Assembly (NCBI GenBank): GCA_014526335.1
Contig: JACTAT010000045.1
Location: forward strand, 2,778,332-2,842,331
Direction: 5' to 3'
Source of the DNA: Chrysaora quinquecirrha
Taxonomy: Eukaryota > Cnidaria > Scyphozoa > Semaeostomeae > Pelagiidae
DNA length: 64,000 bases
How positions within the stretch are numbered: position 1 is the first letter of the stretch; each line of letters begins with the position of its first letter. Positions 53,376 through 64,000 of the stretch are shown one piece after another. The notes beneath the pieces are model-generated. The model saw only the letters and a list, made by a program, of their open reading frames with translations. It made no database searches and was not told the DNA's origin. The translations under genes were made by a program, and so were the position numbers.

Positions 53376-56300
53376 ATCAGATAAAAGAAGCTTATGAAGT
53401 ATGGCAGAAAAAAAGACCTGAGATTTATGCTGACATTGATCAACATCTAGAAAAGTTGGCACAAGAAGATACCCATATGGCAAAAGAATTAATGAAACCA
53501 GTGCCAGCTGAAATTTGGGAGGTAGAAGAGTGTGAAAAAAAGAAAGCTATAGCATGGCCCACAGAAGTGAACAAGCTGTTTCCACGCGAACGCACGGCAT
53601 TTGGTGTAGACATTTCAGGTCTCCATGAATATGATACGGAGAAAGTGCACTTGTTCATTCATGAAGTAGCAAAAGCTGATCTAAAATACATAGAGGAAGG
53701 CTCGCAAGGGCCATTTCGTTCTGTAAAGTCCTGTTTAGCAGACTTGCTTAAAAGATTCGTCACCTGTTGTGTGGTAGATCTTACGAAGAAATTTATTATC
53801 AAAATTTCAAACAAAATCTTAGATATCGTCCGGAAAATTGATCCGATGCCTTCTTTCAAAACGTTAGACGGCCTCCAAGATGGGAAATCTGCAATGCGAT
53901 ACCTCGAACAGGAATTCAAGAATTGGGGGAATACAGGTTAGTTCAGATGTGTTTTAATCTCATCTCAAAGAGGGTGTTTTCCACCCACCAAGGTTTTCTC
54001 GTTCCTTCTCTCTACGGGGGACGTGGGGTTGGCTAAATTTTGAGTAGGAGTCTGCCGCTAGCATATTCAAAGTGTTACCGTTGGCTAGACTAATCTTTTA
54101 CGAGAAGGGTTCCCCTTGGCTAGACCCATCTCTACTCTACACATATGATGCCCTGGCTAGATCACTTAGTCATTCAATTGGCGCAAACAGTATGCATTCC
54201 AAAAATCAAAATTGGTGGTTTGAAGTGGGAATTTTCAAAGGTCGAGTAGAACAAAATTTTGTAAAAAAGTATATGTACCCTTGGCTTGACTTGAAACCCG
54301 AAAGAGTTTACCTTGAGTCCTTGAGAGTATTTTTGGGGGTGCTGGCTATAGGATTAGGGATTAATTCGTCCAAGTAAATTTTTTATAACGTTGTGGCTAT
54401 TTTATAACGTATTGAAACTTCAATGTAAAGTGGAGAAATGGAAATATTGGTGTACATTGTACAGAGGTATTAAAGCTGTTGCTTGAAGCTTGTTTGAGCA
54501 TGCAAAACAATAAACATGTGGTTTTTCTCCTTTGATTGGAAATATCTGGCAATATTCTGTCTTAAAATAACATTAACAGTCAATATACACTCTTTTATAA
54601 TAAGCAACCGCTCAATAAACAACTAGGGCTGAACTGACCTTAACATTAAGCAACTTGAGGGCTCAGTTGAATTACTGTAAGCAACTAAGAAGTCAAACAA
54701 CCAAGCTTATTCTCTTTCTTGTGTTAGGAAATTGTTCTTCGTTCTTATGTTTGCATGTTGAAGTTCGTTAGCTAACGTTTTTCCACTTACTGTCTCCCAA
54801 AAGTCATGCTGTAGGCCTAACAGATGACGATTTTGACCCGCGAAGTCAGGGGTGGTTAGTAGGTGCAAGAAATGTTAAGCAACGTTTAAGCAACTTTGAG
54901 GGCTGAAATGTCTAAAATTTTAAGCAACTTTGAGGGCTGGACGAAAGTAAAGTTGCTTATTAAAAAAAAAGTGTATTACAATATCCCATCCTCTTGTCAA
55001 GCTTCCGAACCGATTTTTTGCCGAGGCTCAATTTTCTTATTTTTTTAATACTGTAATATGAGACTCGAGTGTTCTTAATGGTGTTCTTTTTTCAACATTG
55101 ATTTTCTACTACTACACACAATAAAATTGCTTCTGCCAACAATAAGCAACAGTTTTTGCATATCTTCCTTGTACTTTAATTGAGACATTGCATAGCTCTG
55201 GTAGCATGAGATGAAGTTTCTTAAAAACAATTCTTGAAACTCATTATCTTTGTGTTTGTTTCATCTAAGGCTGGACATGTTCCTACGTTGTTCTTATCTT
55301 TTTGGCAAATCAAGCCTCGATGTTCTTATAAAAAGAAAAGAGTTTGGTTGGCTTGCACTGTACACTTTCGTGTTGAGCTGTTGTTAGTTCTTCAATGATA
55401 TTTTCAATCATATGAGAAAGGAGATATCTGTGTTTGTGTTAAGCTCATGACTTAACTAAAAGTAGCTGATTTGATTCTCTTTTTTTACAGTGGAAAAGGA
55501 GCCATCTTACACTTTTTTCCCAAAGACGGTAGAAGGAGTCTGTAACATTGTCAAGTATGCGAAAGAGAAGGGGAAAGGTATACGGATGTCTGGTTTTCGA
55601 CACAGCTGGCCTGATCATTGGGCAGACAATGACCAGATACAAGTTGCCATGCTGCCAGTTGCAATCACTGATAAGCTGAACTACATGATCGATTTGGTGA
55701 AATCAGGTAATCCGGACATACCATTTAATGTCGTTTATTTTCATGGTGACTGGGATGATTCTGAATTCGTGCATATTGATGAGCCGCAACCTGAGTTTAC
55801 TGGTAAGGATGGCAAAAGGTATGCACACGTCAGAGTCGGAGCAGCTGTTTGCGGATTGCAGATTCTTGAATGGTGCTTCTACAGATACAAAAATGGGCTC
55901 AAAGGCTACCAACTGCCGCTTGATGTCATCATGTCATTCAATACTTATGGTGGCACACTGAACACAAGTTCTCATGGAGCCGGTTGGAAGCATCCGACAC
56001 TTTCTGATCTGGTTGTCAAAATTGAATACGTTGATGCGAATGGAAATCACCACGCTATCGATGATCCACGGCTCCTTCAAGCCGCTGCAGGCTCTGTCGG
56101 GATGCTGGGGATAATAACGCATATTACATTTAAAATGGAAGCAACATCATTTGCATTGTTTCAGCCGAGGGATGTAGAACTTCAAAAGGCTATACCACCT
56201 GTCAAAGACACTTCGTCTGAAAATTATCGGCAAATGTTGTCCGATATTGTCAACTCAAGTTACTGTGAGTGGTTTCTGTTTTATGGCTGTAAACATGTGT

Positions 56301-58850
56301 ACAAGAATGTATGGGAAGACAATGGGAAGGTTGAAGACTACACCGGCCCGTTTATCAACCTGGTTGAACAGGAATTTGAAAGAGGCTCTTCATACTTGAT
56401 GGGCATCATACAAGCAGTTCTTTTGGTAAGAAATGTCATTTCATTTCACATTATTTAAAGTTGGAATATACTTAGTATAAAAGATGCATTAATTAATCTT
56501 AATCCAGCTTTGTAAATTACAGTGTTCAGTTCTTCTATATCGTTACCGAGGGTGTTCTAAAATAAGGTGCCTCTGAACAAGACTATGCTTTGAGTGATTC
56601 TGAGTCAAGACGAATAGATTAAGCTTTTCGTTACGAAAGCTCGTACTGTACGACTTGTTCTTGATATACCAAAAGATAGGTTGGGTGTAGTGTGTTCATT
56701 TTCTTAAAGATAGGAAGAAAGTAGGGCGTATGGAGGAGATTGAAGAACGAATTGAGATAGATGGAATAAGTTACGAATAGAAAGATTGATAATTCTAGAT
56801 AGCTGATAGAACCTAAAAGAACTAGGAGAGAATCTATTACCAGAATATCTAACTGAGATGTCAAGAAAGTTAGCTCAAACGGAATACTGATAGTCATTAG
56901 GGTAATTTGCATTCTTTATTTTTGCTTAAATTTCGCTGCTATATTTTATTCGCTGGTATATTTAAAATCAACAAAAGTTCAAAATTCCTGTGTGTATCGT
57001 TATTGATTTGCCACGCCGCGAAGGTCACCCAATTTGCCTTTAGGAAAGTTGACTCATAAAAGATTCAAAACACTATCTTGCCAACAGTTAATGAGGCATC
57101 AATGTCAAACTAGGCTTCATTATCCTTGCAGAGGAACCTCAGTGCACGTCTACGATAAGGTACCGTTACTCTTAGGTGCCTTATTGCTGGGGGGAGGGGG
57201 GTTTGAATAGGCAGGGGGATTGGAAATCCAGCCAGGATCTAATCGACGGGGGGGTCGGAATAAACGGGGGTCGGAATTTGTTTAACAAACTTTGTCAGAA
57301 AACTGCAGAAATGCAGTGCGATTGGCCCTATAGTACTTATAGGATAAGACAATCCCTAGTGTTAACCAACAAGTAGAGTGTACAAGTGATATTTCACACA
57401 AACAAGGTTTATGTGAAATAAGTTAAAATCACCGAAACCAAAATTGATGTAAATCTTAATAAGCGGGGGGGGGGGGGGGGAGGTTGGACATTTTTCAAAA
57501 AATTAATAAGCGGGGGGCGGCAATTAGGCACCCAAGAGTAATTAGGCTCCTTGCTACTGAACAACCAAATATTTCATTCAAGAGCCGTGTGCACGTTCTA
57601 GCTATTTTAAAATTGAAGACTTTTTTTTCACAATCAACAAATACAACATCATTTCTTGTCAGTTTCGCATTGCTTTCCCCATCCACCGGCATTTTCCTAA
57701 GAAATATGTATGTTTAAATTCATTAAAAGTCACAATTTTAGCTTTAATAACCCTGATCTACAATGCCTGCCAAAAGTCATTGGAACACTCCCGTTTTTTC
57801 ACCAAAATATGGCTCCTCTTTCTTTTCTTGGTGGTAAGTACAGAAAATCAGCCCCCACCCCCCAAAAACAATGTTGTTCTATTCGTGTACAGTGTGAGCT
57901 TCCATGAGATTCGTTGCGGGTTGTCGTGGGGTATTTCTAATCGCAGGAAATCAATATTGTTTGTAGGGGGAGGGGTTTCTAATGCTACCAGTTGAGTGAA
58001 AATAGTCCAAGTGTTCCAAGATGTTTGGCAGGCATTGTAGACTCTAACTGGGTCCGACATGCCCCATAAACACACCAGTTTGCTATTTCAATTCATCTCT
58101 AAATTCTCTTGCATCTTTATTCTCTTTTAGGCAATGGACAAGTTTCGCTTCTTTGATGTTTTTAAGTATACCCTGCAATTCTTTATGCCAAAACTTGCAA
58201 TGATGGCGATGGCAAAGCCTAAGAAACCCGCAACCGCTCTCACTTTTGATGTACTGCATTACCGCAGAGGAATCAATTACCTTCCAGTCAGATGCATGGA
58301 GTTTCTCATACCAATTCCAGAGAGTCAAGAAGCTAAGGGAGAACCTGATTTTACAATTCTTCAGAAAGCCTGGTGGGATGCACAGAATCTTCTTAAAGAA
58401 TATAGCAAGAATGACAGCAAAGAACGTCCACCTGCGGATTTAACTTTAGAATCAAGAGTAATATCTGGGTCCAATATCTTTCTTGCTCCAGAATATAACA
58501 ACCCATATGGCACAGTCTCTATTGAAATTCTTGGAACAATGTTGCCAGAGCAAGCTGACTGGGATGATTTCAAGAACAGGATCGCTAAGATTTGGACCAG
58601 CTACACTGATCACAATGGTAAGCCACTCAATGTAAGGCCACATTGGGGGAAAGAGTTTCCAAGCAAGTTTGGCGATGAAGATTGTTATGTGTATGTAAGA
58701 AGGGCACACGCAGATTCTTTCAAGAAGTTTAAGGCAACAATTAAAAGAATTGCTAAAATGCATGGGTTTACTATTGACGACATGCGACGTCGATTCTCCA
58801 ATGCATGGCTTGAAGGAATTTTTGGACCTCTTTGGGATGCCCAGGACTGA
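53376..58850 (+). CDS. FAD-linked oxidase, aldonolactone oxidase (GULO/ALO) family, 5' end not seen
   Basis: Three exons: 53376-53936 (acceptor CTACAG, donor ACAG|GTTAGT), 55491-56425 (TTACAG; TTTTG|GTAAGA), 58131-58850 (TTTTAG; stop TGA). Phases agree and give about 737 residues. Exon 1 is a helical extension of about 185 residues with no match I know. Exon 2 holds the PCMH-type FAD domain: IRMSGFRHSW (His in the position that binds FAD covalently in gulonolactone oxidase), NTSSHGAGWKHPTLSDLV and AAAGSVGMLGIITHITFKME. Exon 3 holds the substrate domain with the family motif RPHWGKEF near the end. Family members oxidise aldonolactones to ascorbate-type products; the substrate here is unknown. 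At over 737 residues it is far longer than the usual 440-550. The start codon is in an unidentified upstream exon. Confidence 0.87.
54588..54973. mobile_element. TA-flanked MITE, AAGCAACT type, in an oxidase intron
   Basis: TA at 54586-54587 and 54974-54975. Ends CACTCTTTTATAATAAGCAA / TTGCTTATTAAAAAAAAAGTG (first 20 considered). AAGCAACTTTGAGGGCTG words in both arms. Full-length relative of 11739-12314. Confidence 0.85.
55020..55330. repeat. GTTCTTA-word repeat
   Basis: GAGGCTCAATTTTCTTATTT at the left and AAGCCTCGATGTTCTTATAA at the right, with GTTCTTA words between, suggest another hairpin element of the same design with worn ends. Confidence 0.45.
57166..57541. mobile_element. G-rich TIR element in the oxidase intron
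   Basis: Inverted ends TTACTCTTAGGTGCCTTATT and CAATTAGGCACCCAAGAGTA followed by A. AATAA(A/G)CGGGGG words lie in the arms, including a run of 18 G (57464-57481), likely G-quadruplex forming or a sequencing problem spot. Confidence 0.8.
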
Positions 58851-58859
58851 TTTTTTTTT

Positions 58860-59760
58860 TCTCAAAAACAAAAAAGACTCATTCAAGAGACTCCTATTTT
58901 AATCAATTTATATGTTATTCTGATTTTTAAGTATAACAAGCCAAATCATTTGATTTTTTTTAAACCAATGTACAAGTAAAATGCTGATTTATATGTGTAG
59001 CATCAGATATTATATTAATCTGTCCGAAAATTTATTGTTATATGATTTTAATTTTTGAAAGCTTTTATTTGTACTCCACAAGATCTGCTTATTGCTAAAA
59101 TCCATGCTTTTTGCTTTGTTGAGAATTCTTTAAGACAGTCTGTTCGGAACAACAAGACATACAGTTCTTCTAAATCCAAAGCGTTTGGAGTACCACAAGG
59201 TGCTGTTTTTGTGCTTATATTGAGTCTCTTTTAACCAGTCAACGTGCAAATAAAATGCTGTATGTCATAATCATCATCATTAAACTTGTCCGAAAATTTA
59301 TTGTTGATTTTGATTTTGAAAGCTTTTGATTGTAATCCACAAGAACTCAATGCTTGTGGCTTTTAACTACCCTGAGTTCCTGAGCCTGAAAGGGTCACAG
59401 GGAGTGAAAAAGAGAAACGAGGAAAACAGAGAGGAAAAAAGAGTTAGAGTTAGTACCATTTACGAAAAGCAAACCGTACAAGGGTAGGCTGCAAATACTT
59501 ATTTAATTAATTAGGGATCTGAAAAATAAATACTTAAATCACTTAACAATCAACAACACTAAACACATAAAAATAAGTTACATAATATAAGGAGAAAAGG
59601 GTGCATAGAAAGGTATAAAAAGCGTACTGCAGAGGAGGAGTCAAGAACTGTCCATTTTGTAGATAATGCAGTGTGAAATGACAGAAGCAATGAACACAAT
59701 GTTTTGAAAGAACGCATTAATTCATATTAAATCGATTTTGCTGGCGTCTTCAATCACACT
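58860..59760 (+). other. Oxidase 3' flank with a small RT relic
   Basis: A frame at 59125-59215 reads SVRNNKTYSSSKSKAFGVPQ and GAVFVL, resembling the GVPQGSVLGP block of LINE RT. It is flanked by a direct duplication of about 100 bases (58920-59090 and 59215-59345; shared CCGAAAATTTATTGTT and GAAAGCTTTT). The rest is AT-rich. Confidence 0.45.
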
Positions 59761-59989
59761 TCTTTGTTTATTTGCGTAATCGATTCAGCGCAAACGCAGA
59801 AAATCCTATTCGAGGAGAATCGCACGAACATTCTCTTTCAAGATCTGACTCAAACCTCTTGTTTCTAATGCGTCGAACCAAACTCGGCTGGGAGCGTCTA
59901 ATCCCGTTTCAAACGTCGAACCTCATGACGTCACTCCTAGTGCACAATAGGATGGTTAGGCACATGGAAACTTCAACGCAGCCGATCCT

Positions 59990-60500
59990 GGGTCGCACGA
60001 CTCGATAAGCTCTCTCAAACGAAAGCAGTTTGCCTTTGCCGCTTCAAAACATGCCGCACTTATTGTTTCCAATACTGTGCCCTTCGTGCACTTGATGCTT
60101 GGCATAGGTTCGGCACACGTTTGAAGCGAAGCCCCTCCCGAGTCGCACGGCTCTTGAAGCTCTGTTCGTGTACTTGATTCTTGACAAACGAGAAACGCGA
60201 CGAGAAAAACGGCGTTTGAAGCAAGGCCGCTCTTAAGTCACAAGGCTCCGCAAGCTCTTGCCGTACTTAATGACGCAGTGCCCTTCCTGCACTTAACTCT
60301 TTTCATAAGTTCGGCACACGAGAATGAACAACGTTTGAAGCAAAGCCGCTCCCGAATTGCACGGCTCTGAAAGCTCTGTCGAACGGAAGCTGTTTGCGGC
60401 TTCCAAACATGCCGCACTTAATTTTTTCAAACGCCGTGCCCTTCGTGCACTTAGTTCTTGAGATTAGTTCGCCACACGAGACGAGAAGAACGACGCTTCA
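59990..60500 (+). repeat. Diverged tandem repeat of about 180 bp
   Basis: Three imperfect copies with landmarks GTGCCCTTCGTGCACTTA, AGTTCGGCACACGAG, GTTTGAAGC.AAGCC and CGCACGGCTCT.GAAGCTCTG. It is more CG-rich than its surroundings. Function unknown; no coding frame survives. Confidence 0.65.
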
Positions 60501-61292
60501 ACGCTAACGTTCAAATTATATTATCTCAAACCTTTTTGAGTCCTCGATTCTTTATGAATTATCAGTACTGAATTCTCTTCATTGCAGTATCAGATTCTTT
60601 TTAATGCCCTGAGATTCACTCTCTATCTAGGAAACAAGATCGCTTTTCATCAAATTTAGGCCAAAATCTGAAAATACAAAATGCAAGAATATTCAAGCTC
60701 AAACTCCTCTTTTTATGAGAATATTGTCAAGAATATTCAGTCTCTTAAGAATATTATAAGAATCAATCATATTACAAGCTTAGCCTCAGCTTGTTTCCTT
60801 TTTAGCAGTTGCCTGTTTTACGATGTTCATTACAGAGAATAACATTCTTATTGTTATGATAACTCCTCAATTTTTTCTTCCGTTCGACCATTTCCTCGTA
60901 ATGGCATGAAATTTGTTTTAACTATGTTCCCTGCAACCATATCAAATTTGAAAAAAAGAATAAATTTAGGATATATCCAGGTTCAAAACGAACATTTCTT
61001 GAAAAAGCGATAGTATTTTTCGAAAAAGATTGTACATCAATTTCAAGCTAACAGAATGGCATTGTTGGTTTATTCAGATCGGCAATCAATCGCAGCTGAT
61101 GAGATTCAAATGGCACGATAATACAAAAATAAATAAAATGGCACTGCCGAAGGCTCAGTACACAGTCTGTTTAAAAAGAACCAATAAATTTCAGCTTGTG
61201 TTCTAATGCTGAGTGTTCTTATTTTTGGGCTTCGTCTTTAGCTGTTGTTCTTAATTTTTGTTCTCGACATTTTCCAATTTCACGAGATGTCT

Positions 61293-61718
61293 CGAGGGGT
61301 GTATCACTTCATAAATCTGGTACACTTCCGCGATAAATCTCCATAAATCTTTATAAATCTTCTGAATCCTATAAATCTCTTTAAATCTCATGTTTTAGCT
61401 ACTGCGCAAGTGCACAAGCCTTGATTCGCCCGAGCAGGACTAAGCTATACAACGATTGTAGACAAAAGTGCGTGAGTTCTTCAAAGATCTGATTTGAAGT
61501 TAAGGTCAAGTCTTTGAGACCAGATCCAATCATTTTTATATTCATTGTGAAAGAAAGTTTCGCAAGGCAAATTTGGAAATATCTAGAAAAAAATTTAAGA
61601 AATCCCTATATAAATCTTTGTAAATCTCAATGAATCCCATAAAGCTAACCAAAAGAGACAAAGAGATTTATAAATCCCATAAGTCTCGTCCACCATTTTA
61701 GTAGTGATACACCCCTCG
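61293..61718. mobile_element. hAT-like MITE with 8-bp target duplication
   Basis: AGATGTCT at 61285-61292 and 61719-61726. Inverted ends CGAGGGGTGTATCACT. The arms contain about ten (C)ATAAATCTC words in one orientation and GAGATTTATAAATCCC near the right end. An 8-bp duplication fits hAT-type integration. Confidence 0.85.
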
Positions 61719-61729
61719 AGATGTCTTAT

Positions 61730-62655
61730 CTTTACTTCAGTGACTCCTATTAGCTACACCTTTTCAAATAAGGACCTCGTTTGAGTTTTGGCCTGTATTG
61801 CTTGAAGAGTTGGTCGGCTAGTTCATTGGTATACGTTTTACCTGGTAGTTTTACCTCCTAGTTCATTGGTAATATGCTGCACTACTTTGCTACCGAGCTC
61901 AAGCTCTAAGGCAATATACCTTGTTGGATTGGGCTAGTCCCAGACTGTTTCACCGGTGCGCGCGCTTCTAATTATGATAATTATTCTATGATTCTTTGGG
62001 TGTGTTAATCAGTTGTGATGTGAGAAAACGAGCAGTTGCTAAGTTTCTAGATTGACAAATCATGTTAAAACCAGAAATAATAATCTTAACTATTAATTTG
62101 TAAATATGTTCTGTTGCTTTTCGTGATGTATAAAATTTGAAGGAAATGTCAAGTCTTTTTCCTGGATTAGTCTTCTTCAATTTAATTAAACTCCACAACA
62201 TACCTCCTGATATTTTATCGCTTCACACAGTACCCTGTTGGCAATGAGGATATTGACGGGGGTATTGCAAATTGGGGTAGTCTAGTCAAATTACGGAAAA
62301 AAAAGCCCAAACCTCGGACAAATTGCAACAGAAACAATTCAAGTGTTTTTCAAGTCAGAAAAGCATGCTGAACAACATATCAAAAGTCCCCCAAAATCTC
62401 CCTTAAAGAAAACGAGAAAATGCGTCATTTGTTTACGGGACGATTGTAATTCCCCTGCGGAGGCGCAAACCAACAAAAATCTTGCTAAATTATCATTAAT
62501 TATCAACCAAATAACATATCCTGGTGAAGAATTGTCATGAAAAGTCAACAAAAGTCAATAAAACAGTTATTTCAACAAAATTAATACGAAAAGCCTTGTC
62601 AATATCTAAATCAGACCCTGCGGAGGCGCCGTTCATTCGATTTGGTTTTGAAATG
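61730..62655. other. Non-coding spacer
   Basis: AT-rich. I see no gene, and the short open frames have no recognisable content. Confidence 0.5.
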
Positions 62656-62659
62656 CTCC

Positions 62660-63975
62660 CTATTCTGGCTCTTCGTCTTCAAATGCCTCATCGTGTATCA
62701 GTGTATTAACAGAGTTCATGCAGTTTGTTCCATGGCAGTGTCCACATGCAGTTGAGCATTCCAGCCCATTTTTCTTGCATGTGCATCTTAGAGTGTTGCA
62801 ATCTTTTCGGCAATTGCAACGTATTACTTCAATAAATCTTTTGGTGCATGCGGCAAATCTGTTGTGTTTGGCAAGAGACAGTCTCCATCTTTCTTCCAAC
62901 CCCAGTCTGTAGGATTAAGATCTTCGTTTCCTTTCCATTCCTGAACTTGATAGTATACTCTAAAGCTGTGATACTTCATTGCACCTTTTGTAGGCGGGAG
63001 GCTCTTTGATTCCACAAATGCATTACACCTTGCTACTTTCTGGCAAAAAATTTTGTAGCGAAGACCATTGAGGTCAGTTTGCGGTTTTCCTCCAAACAAT
63101 TGCACTACCAAAGTCTCTCCAGCTAAAATTATGTCGTCTGAACTCGCTCTTTCATCATTGAAAACAGATAGAGCTTCGCCAAATCCTGTATCTTTAAGAG
63201 CCTTTTTGAAAGCGACTCCTTTGCCAATTCCAAATATCCTCGACGTCGTATCACAACCGAGGGAAGCATGTATCGGCAAAATTAATCTACACATTCTGTC
63301 TCCAAGTACCGTTTTGATTTTATGAATGTCGAATACGTTAGATTTACTTGTAGAATTTTGCTTTGGCTCAGATTTAAGGAACACAGGATAGGTTTCAGTA
63401 TTTGCGTGATGAAGTAACAGCATTAATAAATCTGTGTCTTCACCAATGACGACAGTTTCTTGGCATTCAGCTGCATTTACTGCAGTCATAACAATGCGTA
63501 GGTCAGCATCTCCGTCAGCATGGATGGTCATTACGCCATTTTCTTTAAGAACATCACTTAGCATGTTGATGAAGTTTTGCTTGTTGCATTTGTTGTTGAG
63601 GAATTCCTCTTTCTTACTGCGAAGAGGCATCTTTGCTGTAAAATTCACAAATGGGCCGATTTTTCCTTGTGTTCTTCTATTGTGTGTCACATCTTTCGTA
63701 GATGGTCCATTTGCATAGCCATCAAAAACAACAGTTGCATTAGCATACCTTTGGACAACAAAGTGGACATAATTCTTGCAAATATCTCCAAAAGAAGCAC
63801 CTCTCTGCCACGGAACCCTTTGCACTAATGCACCTCCATCTAAAACATACTTTGGGCTATCAGGGCAACAACTACCCTCTTCTGTTACCATTTTCATTAT
63901 TACTTCTGTCAAAGCTGGCTTATTAGCTTTTCGAAGAACATTTGGTGCCTCAAAAGTGCTTGTGGATAACTGCAA
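62660..63975 (-). CDS. PIN-like (FEN/XPG-type) nuclease with CXC domain, copy C
   Basis: The best preserved of three copies; the frame is open from the window end to about 62830. Features in order: YVLDGGALVQRVPW, YANATVVFDGYANGPSTKDV (first acidic site), a basic linker, MTIHADGDADLRIVMTAVNA and VVIGEDTDLLMLLLHH (acidic cluster), ASLGCDTTSRIFGIGKG (H3TH-like Gly-Lys loop), then a C-terminal CNCRKDCNTLRCTCKK / CGHCHGTNC cysteine cluster of CXC type (62660-62815). One frameshift near 62845 separates the CXC part from the main frame. The arrangement suggests a structure-specific nuclease with a DNA-binding tail. Its biological role is not known to me; the repeated occurrence suggests a mobile element. 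Confidence 0.75.
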
Positions 63976-64000
63976 AGCTCATAGTTCATGAGGGGCTCTA

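Noticed and set aside
54072..54377. 101-codon forward open frame between oxidase exons
   Set aside because: Lies in an intron, has internal GGCTAGA repetition, and no domain or splice logic.
58452..58886. Reverse open frame opposite the last oxidase exon
   Set aside because: Antisense shadow of a well-supported coding exon.

Overview
The window is AT-rich nuclear DNA from an animal. Genes have introns with GT/AG junctions, and transposable elements cover most of the space. The gene content (inositol-trisphosphate 3-kinase, ISCA2, dihydroceramide desaturase, an aldonolactone-oxidase-like flavoprotein) is metazoan. The many CXC/PIN-like and HECT-like repeat-borne genes suggest an invertebrate, most likely a cnidarian; that placement is inference. 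There are no prokaryotic features, rRNA genes, CRISPR arrays or convincing tRNA genes.

Layout. 1-2.6 kb: reverse-strand Ty3/Gypsy retrotransposon (Gag, protease, start of RT). 2.65-3.4 kb: 82-bp satellite that switches orientation. 3.4-5.1 kb: decayed PIN/CXC gene. 5.5-8.26 kb: foldback element with 154-bp tandem repeats in both arms. 8.5-10.5 kb: glycosyltransferase-like gene whose stalk is an in-frame 18-bp minisatellite and whose stop codon lies in a MITE. 13.05-22.2 kb: DEGS1-type desaturase, two coding exons around an 8.2-kb intron packed with nested elements. 26.4-33.5 kb, reverse strand: ISCA2 and an ITPK gene, with a 500-N assembly gap between them that must hide the rest of both. 34-38 kb: nested MITEs and a satellite. 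38.4-39.2 kb: unrecognised protein gene. 39.46-48.37 kb: LINE remnant split by a foldback element, itself split by a 5.5-kb transposon with 6-bp target duplications that carries HECT-like and PIN-like genes. 53.4-58.85 kb: forward-strand FAD-linked oxidase in at least three exons. 62.66-64 kb: a third PIN/CXC gene, running off the window.

The host genes are unrelated housekeeping or metabolic genes and show no sign of working together. The main unusual theme is the mobile DNA. Families with different ends share one architecture: short terminal repeats, then a short word repeated many times in one arm and in inverted orientation in the other. Three copies of one foldback family (CACC...GGTG ends, 5-6 bp target duplications, CAGTAC-type minisatellite arms) are present. 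A distinct element with CTGTAC target duplications carries a HECT-like plus FEN/XPG-like PIN gene pair. These are the best candidates for something undescribed.
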